Under the pieces are notes generated by a model that ran no database searches, was not told where the DNA came from, and was given only the letters and a program-made list of their open reading frames with translations. This document shows, piece after piece, positions 43,832 to 53,763 of a DNA stretch of 64,000 nt (positions are counted from its first letter, which is position 1; each line of letters opens with the position of its first letter). This DNA comes from Bradyrhizobium sp. CB3481. Its GTDB lineage: Bacteria > Pseudomonadota > Alphaproteobacteria > Rhizobiales > Xanthobacteraceae. The stretch is from contig NZ_CP121647.1 of assembly GCF_029714305.1 (NCBI RefSeq), positions 6,778,501-6,842,500 of the forward strand. Direction: 5' to 3'. The position numbers and the translations under genes are program-made.

Positions 43832-45034
43832 CTACGTTTGCTGGACAAGCGAATGCAACGCTTGGACCGCATCCTTCCGCTTCTCAACAGCAACAAACAA
43901 ACTGACCGAATGCGGCGACAACACATACTTGTCAGGGACAATCCCGTGCTGTCCAAGAACCTGCAACGCCCTGAACGGCAACTCCGGTGAAATGCCGCCG
44001 AAGCAGGTGAGACTGACTGAGCTTGAAGCCTCGCGCTGCCTGCGCAGATCCTTGGCATGCTCCAGCGTGCGCAACAGGGCATCGAGCCACTCCGAATCGC
44101 AGGTCACCATCATGCCGGCTTTTCCTGCGGTGAAGTGTGATGCCAAGAGCTGCGGCCAAGACAGGCTGTTTTGCTTGAGATGGTGAGCGAATTTCTCAAA
44201 GCCATCATTGAGATCCTTGCAATCGATTTCCACGTACTCAACGCGAGCCATCGAGTTGACGGCCAGAACCTTTCCGTTTTCCATGCCTGCAACCTCTTTC
44301 ATCACCAGCGTGCTACGCTTGGCGCCGTCCCACTGCTTGACAACCAGCCGCACATCCTGACTTTGCGCCAGCTCGACGCTGCGAAAATGCAGGACCTTTG
44401 CCCCCCAGAAGCACATCTCCGACAGCGATGCGAAGTCGACCCGCCGCAACGGCTTTGCATCCGTCACGATGCGCGGGTCGGCCGAACAAATCCCATCGAC
44501 CTCTTTGATGATTTCACAGCGCTCGGCTTTCAGCGCTGCGGCCATCGCGACCGCCGTGGTGTCGCTGCCGCCCCGGCCGAGCGTGGTGATTTCCCGGGTC
44601 GCCGGGTTCACGCCCTGAAATCCCGCCAGCACCACGACGCGCCCACGATCAAGTTCCTCGCGCACGCGAATGGGCCGAACATCCACAATGCGTGCGGCGG
44701 AATGGGAGTCGTCGGTCATCACGCCGGCCTGACTGCCGGTGAAGCTGATCGCAGGCACCCCGAGATCGGAAAGCGCCATGCTCATCAGCGACATGCTGAT
44801 GCGCTCCCCTGTCGTCAGCAGCATGTCGAGTTCGCGGCGGTTGGGACTAGGGCTTACCTGATAAGCCATCTGGATCAATTGATCGGTGGTCTTGCCCATG
44901 GCGGAGACGATCGCCACGACACGATAACCGCGGCCATGCAAGTCGGCGAGACTGCGCGCCACGGCGCGAATTTTCGCCGGCGTCTCAAGACAGACGCCGC
45001 CATATTTTTGCACGATGATGGGATGGTTGCGCAT
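43832..45034 (-). CDS. aspartate kinase paralogue
   Basis: A 400-residue amino-acid kinase with two C-terminal ACT-like regions. The kinase domain (about 1-235) keeps [37 protein letters not shown], the phosphate loop [20 protein letters not shown] and [10 protein letters not shown]. The opening motif, normally KFGGTS, reads [13 protein letters not shown], and the usual KVLHPRxVE and RSSF segments read KVLHFRSVE and VKQWDG. The product is a divergent aspartokinase, probably not the only one in the genome. Its ATG abuts the nagA stop with no gap, so the two are co-translated, which is odd for a lysine/threonine pathway enzyme. Its real substrate is open. Confidence 0.85.
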   Translation of the reverse strand: MRNHPIIVQKYGGVCLETPAKIRAVARSLADLHGRGYRVVAIVSAMGKTTDQLIQMAYQVSPSPNRRELDMLLTTGERISMSLMSMALSDLGVPAISFTGSQAGVMTDDSHSAARIVDVRPIRVREELDRGRVVVLAGFQGVNPATREITTLGRGGSDTTAVAMAAALKAERCEIIKEVDGICSADPRIVTDAKPLRRVDFASLSEMCFWGAKVLHFRSVELAQSQDVRLVVKQWDGAKRSTLVMKEVAGMENGKVLAVNSMARVEYVEIDCKDLNDGFEKFAHHLKQNSLSWPQLLASHFTAGKAGMMVTCDSEWLDALLRTLEHAKDLRRQREASSSVSLTCFGGISPELPFRALQVLGQHGIVPDKYVLSPHSVSLFVAVEKRKDAVQALHSLVQQT

Positions 45035-46219
45035 CTACCCCCGGTGGGAAGCCTCACTCGCCTCGTCCAGTGAACCAACGCCGCCTATCCACGTACCGAC
45101 GACCTCATAGTTCGGAGTGAAAGCGACGAGGTCCGCGCGGTATCCGGGCGCGATCCGTCCAAACTCGGACTCAAGGCCCAGAAAGGCCGCAGGCGTCCGA
45201 GACGCCATCATGAGAGCATCGGCAAGGGAGATTCCGAGCAGCGCAACGGCGTTGCGCACCGCCTCGATCATGGTGAGGTGAGCGCCGGCGAGCGTGCCAT
45301 CGGGGCCAGTCAGGCGATTTTCGTGCAACGTGATCCGCCTTCCCTGCAGCATGAATTGCCGGTCGTTGGTACCCACCAATGGCATGGCATCTGTGACCAG
45401 CATCAAACGATCGCGCCCCTTGCAGCGGAAGGCAACACGCAAACCGGCACGGTCAACATGGATGCCGTCGCAGATGATCCCTGCAAACAGCCGGTCATCA
45501 TCAAGCGCGGCCCCCACCAAGCCCGGCTCCCTTGCGTTCAACTGCGACATGGCATTGAACAGATGGGTCACCCCGGAGACACCGCGATCGACCGCCTGCC
45601 CGATTTCGGGCGCGGTGGCGTCGCTGTGGCCGGCCGCGATACGCAATCCGGCGCCGATCAATTCGTCAATCACGGACGCAGGAACGCATTCCGGGGCCAG
45701 GGTCACGATGGAACGGCCGCAGCCTCCAAACCTTTTGATCGCGGCGAGATCGCGCCGATCGGGAACGCGTATCTCGGCTTCCGGATGAATGCCCTTGCGA
45801 GATCGGTTGAGAGCCGGTCCTTCCAGATGAAAGCCGAGCACGCCCGGGATTTTCGAACAAGTCTCAGCGACTGCCGCTAGCCGCTCCAGGACGTCGCTGC
45901 GATCGGTGATGAGGGTCGGCAAGCAGCCCGTGGTCCCCGCCTTGCGGTGCGCCTCAACGATGCATCGAACGCCGGCCTCTGTTGGCTGGTCGTTGAGAAG
46001 GACGCCCCCGCCTCCGTTCACCTGAATGTCGATAAATCCGGGTGCAAGGATCGAATCTGCGGGAAGGTGGATTGAGCCACGCGACTCTGCCTCGCCGTAA
46101 CCGATGCTTTCAATCCGCCCCTGCGAGATCCTCACCGACCCCGGTCCGCGCATGTCCGTGCCATCGAAGATGTGCTGCGCGGCAATGATGAGAGAGACGG
46201 AAGACCCAGCGTGGCCCAT
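45035..46219 (-). CDS. nagA: N-acetylglucosamine-6-phosphate deacetylase
   Basis: A 394-residue amidohydrolase that removes acetate from GlcNAc-6-phosphate. Motifs: LAPGFIDIQVNGGGGVLLND, the metal-site Glu in GFHLEGPALNRSRKGIH, LAPE, AGHSDATAPE, THLFNAMSQL, GIICDGIHVD and the catalytic Asp in MLVTDAMPLVG. The end includes GRIAPGYRADLVAF. It is divergent from the kinase-murQ-SIS genes and is the first gene of a two-gene unit with the aspartate kinase paralogue. Together the two arms convert peptidoglycan amino sugars to fructose-6-phosphate. Confidence 0.93.
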   Translation of the reverse strand: MGHAGSSVSLIIAAQHIFDGTDMRGPGSVRISQGRIESIGYGEAESRGSIHLPADSILAPGFIDIQVNGGGGVLLNDQPTEAGVRCIVEAHRKAGTTGCLPTLITDRSDVLERLAAVAETCSKIPGVLGFHLEGPALNRSRKGIHPEAEIRVPDRRDLAAIKRFGGCGRSIVTLAPECVPASVIDELIGAGLRIAAGHSDATAPEIGQAVDRGVSGVTHLFNAMSQLNAREPGLVGAALDDDRLFAGIICDGIHVDRAGLRVAFRCKGRDRLMLVTDAMPLVGTNDRQFMLQGRRITLHENRLTGPDGTLAGAHLTMIEAVRNAVALLGISLADALMMASRTPAAFLGLESEFGRIAPGYRADLVAFTPNYEVVGTWIGGVGSLDEASEASHRG

Positions 46220-46341
46220 CAGTGTTCATCCGAGAATGCAGTCACGGACTCGTGAGGCGAGCCCCATTTCCCCATAGAACTTCATATGTACGCCGAGGGG
46301 CGTGGGAAGGACCCGAAGCGAAACCCTGGCGTTAACGTTCC

Positions 46342-47265
46342 ATGGGAACAAAAGGTACCACGTATCTCGGCATTGATGGCGGCGGAACCCGTTGCCGCGC
46401 CCGGATCGAAGACGAAAACGGCGGGGTGCTCGGTGAGGCGAACTCAGGGCCTGCCACGACGCGGATCGGCGTCGAGAAGGCGTGGCGGTCCATTATGGAG
46501 GCTACCGAAGCGGCAACCGCACTCGCCGGACTGACCCGCGAGGATTTCGCGCGGATGCACGCCGGAATTGGCCTTGCCGGTATTGGTCGCCGGGGCGCAG
46601 AAGCGGCGCTCAACAGGATCGCGCATCCCTTTGCATCCGTCACCTTCATCAGCGATGGCCTGGCAGCCTGTCTCGGCGCCCACAGTGGTGCGGACGGGGC
46701 CATCGTGGTTGCCGGCACCGGCTCGGTGGGGATCGGCCTGATCGGCGGCCGCGAAGTCCGTCTCGCCGGTTACGGCTTTCCTGTGTCGGACGAAGGCAGC
46801 GGCGCCGACATCGGCCTGCAGGTCGTTCGACTGGCGCTACGCGCTGCGGATCGTCGCAGCGAGCTGACCCCGTTGCTGTCAGAGGTGCTGGGCGCATTCG
46901 ACCACGATCCCTACCAGGCGGTGGCCTGGTCTGAAGAAGCCAGGGCCACGGACTACGCTGCATTCGCGCCGATCGTGATGCGGCACGCCAATCAGGGCGA
47001 TCCGGTCGGCCGGCGCATTGTCGAACGCGCGGCCGATGCGATCGGCGATCTGCTCGATCTGTTCCTGGCGAGAGGTATTGACCGCCTCTCCCTGGTGGGC
47101 GGGCTCGCGGATGCCGTCACGCCCTGGCTGACGCCCGACCTGCGCGCCCGCCTGAGGCGGCCTGACGCCGATGCGGCGGCCGGCGCGCTACTGGTGGCGC
47201 GAGGGCGGCTTGCCCTGCCCAAGAGAGAAACTGACCATGAACAGGCTTCGAAGTTCCGCGTTTGA
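46342..47265 (+). CDS. BadF/BadG-type kinase, probable N-acetylglucosamine or glucosamine kinase
   Basis: A 307-residue sugar kinase of the ASKHA fold. Phosphate 1 is TYLGIDGGGTRCRARI, the connecting region is GIGLAGIGRRGAE, phosphate 2 is VVAGTGSVGIGLIGGREVRL, and the adenosine motif is LSLVGGLADAVTPWL. The type phosphorylates GlcNAc, GlcN or MurNAc; genomic context (nagA, murQ, SIS isomerase) supports an amino sugar. No strong ribosome site is visible before the ATG. The 3' end overlaps murQ by 29 bases, so the pair is translationally coupled. Confidence 0.85.
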   Translation: MGTKGTTYLGIDGGGTRCRARIEDENGGVLGEANSGPATTRIGVEKAWRSIMEATEAATALAGLTREDFARMHAGIGLAGIGRRGAEAALNRIAHPFASVTFISDGLAACLGAHSGADGAIVVAGTGSVGIGLIGGREVRLAGYGFPVSDEGSGADIGLQVVRLALRAADRRSELTPLLSEVLGAFDHDPYQAVAWSEEARATDYAAFAPIVMRHANQGDPVGRRIVERAADAIGDLLDLFLARGIDRLSLVGGLADAVTPWLTPDLRARLRRPDADAAAGALLVARGRLALPKRETDHEQASKFRV

Positions 47266-48244
47266 GGGCGCTTGGATCAACAACATGGCCACCGAAGACG
47301 TCGACCCCCGCTTTGCCGATCTTGACGCATGGTCGCTCGCGTCAGCGATGGAAGCGATGTGGGAGGGCCAGCTTGCGGCAGTGGCGGCGATCGGCCATGC
47401 CCTTCCGGCGATCACCGCGGCGACCGAAGCGGCCAAGGCGGCTTTGGGCGACCGCGGTCGCATTGTCTATGTCGGCGCCGGCACTTCGGCCCGCGTCGCC
47501 GTGCAGGACGGCGCCGAGCTGACGCCGACTTTCGCCTGGCCCAAGGAGCGCGTCCACTTTGTTGTCGCCGGCGGCGACAGCGCCTTCGTCACCAGCATCG
47601 AGGGCGCGGAGGACGATGTTGATGACGCGATCGCGCAGATCAATGCCGCACAGCTCACACAACAGGACGTGGTGATCGCCGTTGCCGCCAGCGGGACAAC
47701 GCCATTCACGGTGGCGGCGCTGCAGCAGGCAGGCTCTTTCGGCGCCGTGACGATCGGTGTCGCCAACAATCCCGGCACCGCACTGCTGGCATCGGCAAAG
47801 TTTCCGATCCTGATCGAGACCGGGCGCGAGCTGATCGCCGGCTCCACGCGGATGAAGGCCGGCACCGCGCAAAAGGTTGTCCTCAACCTGATCTCCTCAG
47901 GGATCATGCTGCGCCTTGGCCGGGTGTATCGCGGCATGATGGTGAACATGCAGCCGACCAATGCCAAGCTGAAGCGGCGCGCCGAGGCCATGGTGGCGCA
48001 GATCGCGCACTGTAATCCGTCGCACGCGGCACGCTCGCTCGAGCAGGCCGATGGAGACGTCAAGACGGCAGTCCTTCTGGCATTGGGACTAGACCCGGCT
48101 GATGCCGAGACCGTTCTGAAGGACGGCGACGGCAACCTACGCCGGGTGTTTGCCGAGCTCGCCAGGGATCGTGATTCGGATCGTGATTCGAATCGTGACC
48201 GGCATTCCAGGGAGGCAACAGCGCGCAAGCAAGGCGGAGGTTGA
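47237..48244 (+). CDS. murQ: N-acetylmuramic acid 6-phosphate etherase MurQ
   Basis: A 335-residue SIS-domain enzyme that splits MurNAc-6-phosphate into GlcNAc-6-phosphate and D-lactate. The ATG lies inside the end of the kinase gene and follows AAGAGAGAAA. Motifs: RIVYVGAGTSARVAVQDGAE, FVVAGGDSAFVTSIEGAEDD, VIAVAASGTTPFTVAALQQA, ELIAGSTRMKAGTAQKVVLN, and a C-terminal part with QANGDVK-like sequence (EQADGDVKTAVLLALGL). The last 25 residues are unusual: an Arg/Asp-rich tail encoded by a 12-base tandem repeat. It feeds NagA on the opposite strand. Confidence 0.94.
   Translation: MNRLRSSAFEGAWINNMATEDVDPRFADLDAWSLASAMEAMWEGQLAAVAAIGHALPAITAATEAAKAALGDRGRIVYVGAGTSARVAVQDGAELTPTFAWPKERVHFVVAGGDSAFVTSIEGAEDDVDDAIAQINAAQLTQQDVVIAVAASGTTPFTVAALQQAGSFGAVTIGVANNPGTALLASAKFPILIETGRELIAGSTRMKAGTAQKVVLNLISSGIMLRLGRVYRGMMVNMQPTNAKLKRRAEAMVAQIAHCNPSHAARSLEQADGDVKTAVLLALGLDPADAETVLKDGDGNLRRVFAELARDRDSDRDSNRDRHSREATARKQGGG
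48167..48202 (+). repeat. three tandem 12-base units in the murQ C-terminus
   Basis: GATCGTGATTCG occurs twice in exact tandem, followed by a third, degenerate unit AATCGTGACCGG. The units are four codons long, so the frame is kept, and they encode an alternating Arg/Asp/Ser stretch (DRDSDRDSNRDRH). Slippage could change the tail length without disrupting the enzyme. Confidence 0.85.
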
Positions 48245-48247
48245 GCC

Positions 48248-49261
48248 GTGACAACATCCGCAATGGCGAGCGAAATCGCGGAAAGCGCAGATGTCGTCGA
48301 TAAAATCGTTCGCAATCGCCCCGCCACGCGCGACATCGCACGGCGAATTGGGATTGGCGCCGCCCCCCTGTGCGTCGTGTGCGGCCGGGGAAGCTCCGGG
48401 CACGCCGGGGTTTTCCTGAGATACCTTATCGAGACGCGGCTTCGCCTTCCGGTTTCAGCCAGCGCGCCTTCGGTGATCACGGCATTTCGCACGCCCTTGA
48501 TGCTGCCTCATGCGCTGTTCATCGTGATCTCGCAATCCGGACGCAGCCCGGATCTTGTCGCGGCGACCAGGTCGGCGCGCGCAGCGGGCGCCCGCACCCT
48601 CGCCATCGTCAACGCGATGTCCTCGCCCGTGGCTGACGAGGCGGAGTTCGTCGTTCCGATCGAAGCCGGCCAAGAGCACTCGGTCGCGGCGACCAAGACC
48701 GTGATCGGCTCGATGGCCGCTGGCGCCGCACTCGTTGCCGAGCTGGCGGGAGATCGTGCGCTGCAGTCGGCACTGGACCGACTGCCCGCGCGCCTGCACC
48801 GCGCGGTGGCGCTCGACTGGTCCGAGATATCAGATGACCTCGCCAAGGCGTCGGCCGTGTTCGTGGCAGCGCGGGGCCTGGGCCTGGGCTCGGCGCGGGA
48901 GATCGCGCTCAAACTTTCGGAAATCCTGCGCCTGCCGTCGATCGGCCTGTCCGCCGCCGAGCTGCAGCATGGGCCGCGGGCCGCGTTGTCATCGCGCACG
49001 CCTGTAATCATGATGCGCTTCATGGATGAAACGGCTGGTACGGTGGACGCCCTGGCGGAAGAATTGCGCGAGCAAGGGATCGCGCTGCATCTCTGCGGCG
49101 GACCGCAGGGATCGCTGCCCTGGTTGGCCGAGGATGATCCCACAACCGACCCGATCACCATGCTCGTTCCGGCCTATCGGATCATTGAGCAGACCGCGCG
49201 CGCCTGCGGATTTGATCCGGATCGTCCCCCTCGCCTGAGCAAGATTACCGAGACGTTTTGA
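48248..49261 (+). CDS. SIS-domain glucosamine-6-phosphate deaminase/isomerase (GlmS-isomerase-like, NagB-II type)
   Basis: A 337-residue protein with two SIS domains and no glutaminase domain. It starts with GTG 3 bases after murQ. First SIS: VVCGRGSSGHAGVFLRYLIE, ISQSGRSPDLVAATRSARAA and EAGQEHSVAATKTVIGSMAA. Second SIS: VFVAARGLGLGSAREIALKL and LPSIGLSAAELQHGPRAAL. This is the pattern of NagB-II/AgaS proteins, which deaminate glucosamine-6-phosphate to fructose-6-phosphate. It completes the murQ-nagA route. The assignment to deaminase rather than another sugar isomerase rests on context. Confidence 0.87.
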   Translation: MTTSAMASEIAESADVVDKIVRNRPATRDIARRIGIGAAPLCVVCGRGSSGHAGVFLRYLIETRLRLPVSASAPSVITAFRTPLMLPHALFIVISQSGRSPDLVAATRSARAAGARTLAIVNAMSSPVADEAEFVVPIEAGQEHSVAATKTVIGSMAAGAALVAELAGDRALQSALDRLPARLHRAVALDWSEISDDLAKASAVFVAARGLGLGSAREIALKLSEILRLPSIGLSAAELQHGPRAALSSRTPVIMMRFMDETAGTVDALAEELREQGIALHLCGGPQGSLPWLAEDDPTTDPITMLVPAYRIIEQTARACGFDPDRPPRLSKITETF

Positions 49262-49401
49262 CACTGGAAGGTTCGCGCGACCGAGTCCGCATTCAGCGCA
49301 ACCCTTTTGGTTCACGCCCTGCCCTTGATCTCATCGGGCGCAAACCGGCATCCCGGTGAACCGCGGCATGAAGCGCCCCAATCGCGTCCGCTTGAAATGA
49401 C

Positions 49402-50493
<1,092 letters not shown>

Positions 50494-50509
50494 CAGACAC
50501 CTACCCTAG

Positions 50510-52270
50510 TCACAGGGCGCCAATCCACCGCTTGATGACGCGGAGCTGCACCCATCTGAAGATGATCACCATGGCCATCATGATGAGACCGATCACGCTC
50601 ACCTGCTCCGCGCTGCCGTTGGCCCAGAGCTTCAGGAGGACCACCGAGAGAACCTCGGAGCCGACCGAATAGAGCAGCACGGAGGCGCTCAACTCGCGCA
50701 TGATTCCGAAGAAGATCAGGACCCAGCCCACGGCAAAGGAGGGCCACACCAGGGCGACCATGATGCGCCACATCGTCTGCAGCCAGTTCGCCCCGTGCAC
50801 GCGCGAGCACTCTTCGAGGTCGTAGGACAATTGACCGTAGGCGCTGGACATGACGCGCACCGACAGCGGCGTTCCCAGCGAGATGTAGGCGAGCAGCAGC
50901 GCCCAGATCGTCCCGTAGATCGGGATGGCGTGCGGCAGCAGCGCGAAACCCCACAGGAAGCCCACGCCCAGAACGATACCCGGCATCATCCATGGCAGCC
51001 AGGCCATGGTGTCGATCAGGCGGCGGCCGCGCCATTTGGTCCTGACCGAGACGTAGGCGACGATGCCGCCGAGCACCATGGTCAAGGTGGCGCCGACGAA
51101 GCCGAGCAGCATGGTATTGCCGAAGGCGCGCCAGAACTCGCTGCTGCCCGCCACCGCCTGATAATGCTCGAGCGTCAGCATGTCCCATTCGTAGAAGCCG
51201 AAGAACTTGAAGAACGATCCGATCAGGAGCTGGCTCACCGGCAGCACCACCGTGACGGCGAAGAACAGCGCGCAGAAGGCGAATGTCGCCCAGCGCCATT
51301 TGCCGAGCTTCATGACCGCGGGCGAATAGCCTTTCCCCGTGATGGTCTGGAAACTGCGGCCGCGCAGCATGCGCCACTGCATCAGGATGATCAGAAACAT
51401 CAGGGCCATGATCACGAAGCTGATGGCGGTGGCATACTGATATTGCGGCGGCGAGCGCTGATTGATGGAGTCGTAGATATCGGTCGTGATGACGTGGATG
51501 CCGGCCGGCGAGCCGAAGAACAGCGGCGATTCGAAATTCTCGATGCCCCGGATGAAGCTGAGGATCGCCGCTCCGGTCAGCGCCGGCAGCATCAATTGCA
51601 GCGTAACGGTGCAGAAGGTCCGAAAGCGCGTCGCGCCGCACATCCGCGCCGCCTCCTCCAGGCTCGGGTCCATCGAGCGAAAGGCGTCGACGATCAACAG
51701 GAAAAGGAACGGCACCGAATATTGCATCATGTGCCAGATGACGCCGCCGTAGGAATAGACGTTGACCGGCGACGCGGTCGATCCGGTGGTCCACTGGTAG
51801 AGCTGGTTCAACAGTCCGACCTGCGGATTGCCCAGCATGCCCCATGCCATCGCGGTGAGGATCGGCGGAATGAAGAAGGGCAGCGTGACCAGCACCTCCA
51901 ACGTGCCGCGAAACGGCGTATCGGTCCTCGCCAGGATCCAGGCGAGCAGCACGGCCAGGATCAGCGACGGAATCGTCTTGGCCAGCGCAATGCCGACGGT
52001 GTTGAGCAGCGTGAGCAGATTTTGCTGTGAAACGATTTCGCGGTAACCGTCGAGCGTGAATACGCCGGCAACGCCCGGCGGCGTCGAATGGAGGCTCCCA
52101 TAGAGCAGCATCGACAGCGGATAGACCGACAGAAAGGCAAGAACCATCGCAAGCAGCGTCAGCCCGACGATGCGGCCGGCCGGCGCACCGTTCAGGAGGC
52201 GCCATGCGCGAGGCAGCCGCGTCCGTGCTGGCGCGATATCGGCTACGCGGTCGTCGGCCGAGAGAGCCAT
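50510..52270 (-). CDS. ABC transporter permease, two fused BPD domains (iron(III)-type)
   Basis: A 586-residue permease with about 12 membrane helices arranged as two homologous halves. Each half carries an EAA-like cytoplasmic loop (EEAARMCGATRFRTFCTVTL near residue 205; LEECSRVHGANWLQTMWRI near residue 495). Fused permeases of this type are typical of the FbpB/CysTW-like family. It starts 10 bases after the binding-protein gene and precedes the ATPase gene by 16 bases. It works with both as one importer. Confidence 0.92.
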   Translation of the reverse strand: MALSADDRVADIAPARTRLPRAWRLLNGAPAGRIVGLTLLAMVLAFLSVYPLSMLLYGSLHSTPPGVAGVFTLDGYREIVSQQNLLTLLNTVGIALAKTIPSLILAVLLAWILARTDTPFRGTLEVLVTLPFFIPPILTAMAWGMLGNPQVGLLNQLYQWTTGSTASPVNVYSYGGVIWHMMQYSVPFLFLLIVDAFRSMDPSLEEAARMCGATRFRTFCTVTLQLMLPALTGAAILSFIRGIENFESPLFFGSPAGIHVITTDIYDSINQRSPPQYQYATAISFVIMALMFLIILMQWRMLRGRSFQTITGKGYSPAVMKLGKWRWATFAFCALFFAVTVVLPVSQLLIGSFFKFFGFYEWDMLTLEHYQAVAGSSEFWRAFGNTMLLGFVGATLTMVLGGIVAYVSVRTKWRGRRLIDTMAWLPWMMPGIVLGVGFLWGFALLPHAIPIYGTIWALLLAYISLGTPLSVRVMSSAYGQLSYDLEECSRVHGANWLQTMWRIMVALVWPSFAVGWVLIFFGIMRELSASVLLYSVGSEVLSVVLLKLWANGSAEQVSVIGLIMMAMVIIFRWVQLRVIKRWIGAL

Positions 52271-52280
52271 CTGCCGGCGC

Positions 52281-53297
52281 CTAGGGATAAAGTTTCTTGG
52301 CCAGCGCCATCATGTCCGGGCGCTCGGAGAGTTTCGCCATGCCCATCAGCTTGGCGTTGGCATAAGGCTGCGCGGCGGAATCGGCGCGCTCGGCCGCGCC
52401 GTTCACCACCGGAAGCATCCAGGCATTGGCATAGAGCGCCTGGGATTCGACGGTGAGGAAATGCTGCATGAAGACGCGCGCCGCATTGACGTGCGGGGCG
52501 TTCTTCAGGACCGCGAGATCCATCTGTGCATACGGCGCCCCCTCCTGCGGCACGATCACCTTCACCGGCAGGCCCTTGAGATCGGAGGCAAAGGCGAACA
52601 CCTGCGTGATGTAGATTGGATATTCGCCGCGGGCGACGCGCCGGGCGTCGTTGCGCATATCGCGGCTGAAAACCGGTTTCTGCTCGGCGAGCTTTTCGTT
52701 GAATGCGGCACCCATGTTGTTCTGCAGCACCGCGAACAGGGTATTGCCGCTGCCGAGCGGACGCATGTCGTCGGACAGCAGCTTGCCCTTCCACTTCGGC
52801 GAATTCAGATCGTTCCAGCTCTTGGGAACATCGTCATCCCTAACCAGCCTGGTGTTGATCAGGATTCCCATGGGCTGGACGTAGGCGGGAATGCTGTGCT
52901 CGTTGGCCTTGAACGGCGGCCGCAGGTTCACGGCATTCGGGATCGGCGGCAGTTTCTGGATGAAATCGCCGTTCTTGAGCTGCTCCTCGATCATGGTCGT
53001 GGTGACCATTTCGACATCGCCGAGATATCGTCCCGCCGATTGCTCGGTCCTGATGCGCTCGACGAGTTCGCTGGCGCGCAGATCGAGGCTCTCGACGGTG
53101 ATGCCGTATTCCTTCTCGAACGACTTGATCACCGCTGAGAAGTAGGGCGCGCCGAGCGCCATGTTGTAAACGACAACCTTGCCCTCCTTCTTCGCGGCGG
53201 CGACGACGGCATCCCAGGACGCATCCTGCGCGGACGCCGGACACGCAAAGCCGGCAGCAAGGGCAGCGAGGGCAATTCTCTTGAGCTTCAAGAACAC
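52281..53297 (-). CDS. extracellular solute-binding protein, ferric-type family
   Basis: A 338-residue periplasmic binding protein. The GTG start is chosen because GGAGG lies 5 bases upstream (GGAGGATAACGTG). It gives a signal peptide LKRIALAALAAGFACPASAQ. Mature sequence: WDAVVAAAKKEGKVVVYNMA, SFEKEYGITVESLDLRASEL and LGDVEMVTTTMIEEQLKNGD, then SWNDLNSPKWKGKLLSDDMR. This is the class containing FbpA, but many members bind organic anions. In this operon, next to amidohydrolases and a Rieske protein, an organic catabolic substrate is at least as likely as iron. Confidence 0.9.
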   Translation of the reverse strand: MFLKLKRIALAALAAGFACPASAQDASWDAVVAAAKKEGKVVVYNMALGAPYFSAVIKSFEKEYGITVESLDLRASELVERIRTEQSAGRYLGDVEMVTTTMIEEQLKNGDFIQKLPPIPNAVNLRPPFKANEHSIPAYVQPMGILINTRLVRDDDVPKSWNDLNSPKWKGKLLSDDMRPLGSGNTLFAVLQNNMGAAFNEKLAEQKPVFSRDMRNDARRVARGEYPIYITQVFAFASDLKGLPVKVIVPQEGAPYAQMDLAVLKNAPHVNAARVFMQHFLTVESQALYANAWMLPVVNGAAERADSAAQPYANAKLMGMAKLSERPDMMALAKKLYP

Positions 53298-53349
53298 GTT
53301 ATCCTCCACGCGGTTTATTGTTTTGCCGATCGACCGCATCGATCAGGTG

Positions 53350-53763
53350 TCAGACTTCGATCACCACATATTGCTTCTCGATCAGGACCGGAAACGTTTG
53401 GGCCTGAAGCTCGCCTTCGACGAGGGCCCCGCCCGATTCCACCTTGAGGTCGTAGCTGCGAACCTTGGTGCGATCGGGTTCGCACCAGGATTTGCCGGTC
53501 CTTAAGTCAAACTCCCAGCCATGCCAGGGGCACCGCAACAACTCGCCGCGACGGCTGAACCGGTAGGACCCGGGCTCGCTGGATTCCACCAGACCGACGA
53601 GGCGCCCCTTGCACAGCGATGCGCCCTCGTGCGGACAACGGTTGCTAACGGCGAAATACTCTCCGCCGACATTGAAGATGCCGATTTCCCGCCCACCCAC
53701 CCTCACCAGCAGCCGCTGGCCGGGAGGGATGTCATCGACGGTTGCAACAACATGCCGCGTCAT
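53350..53763 (-). CDS. Rieske [2Fe-2S] ferredoxin-like protein
   Basis: A 137-residue soluble Rieske protein. The cluster ligands are Cys43 and His45 in NRCPHEGASLC and Cys78 and His81 in RCPWHGWEFD. The gap between the two pairs is 32 residues, wider than the 15 to 17 of ordinary Rieske ferredoxins because of an inserted strand-loop (LVGLVESSEPGSYRFSRRGE). It starts with ATG overlapping the amidohydrolase stop by one base (TGATG). Such ferredoxins feed ring-hydroxylating oxygenases, but no oxygenase alpha subunit is in the window. It may partner an oxygenase encoded elsewhere. Confidence 0.9.
   Translation of the reverse strand: MTRHVVATVDDIPPGQRLLVRVGGREIGIFNVGGEYFAVSNRCPHEGASLCKGRLVGLVESSEPGSYRFSRRGELLRCPWHGWEFDLRTGKSWCEPDRTKVRSYDLKVESGGALVEGELQAQTFPVLIEKQYVVIEV

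Noticed and set aside
43685..43990. A 101-codon plus-strand open frame over the tRNA half-copy and the aspartate kinase 3' end
   Set aside because: It overlaps a conserved minus-strand gene, has no ribosome site, and its product resembles no protein.
46220..46341. Operator in the nagA-kinase divergent gap
   Set aside because: Only an 8-base palindrome (CGTTAACG at 46330-46337) is seen next to the kinase start. That is too short to support a regulatory call.
48167..48202. CRISPR-like repeat
   Set aside because: The units are 12 bases in direct tandem without spacers and lie inside a coding frame. No CRISPR array or cas gene is present in the window.
49306..49401. Extension of the ABC ATPase or a small gene between the SIS gene and the ABC operon
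   Set aside because: The 140-base convergent gap has no frame with a start and ribosome site, and no convincing terminator hairpin.
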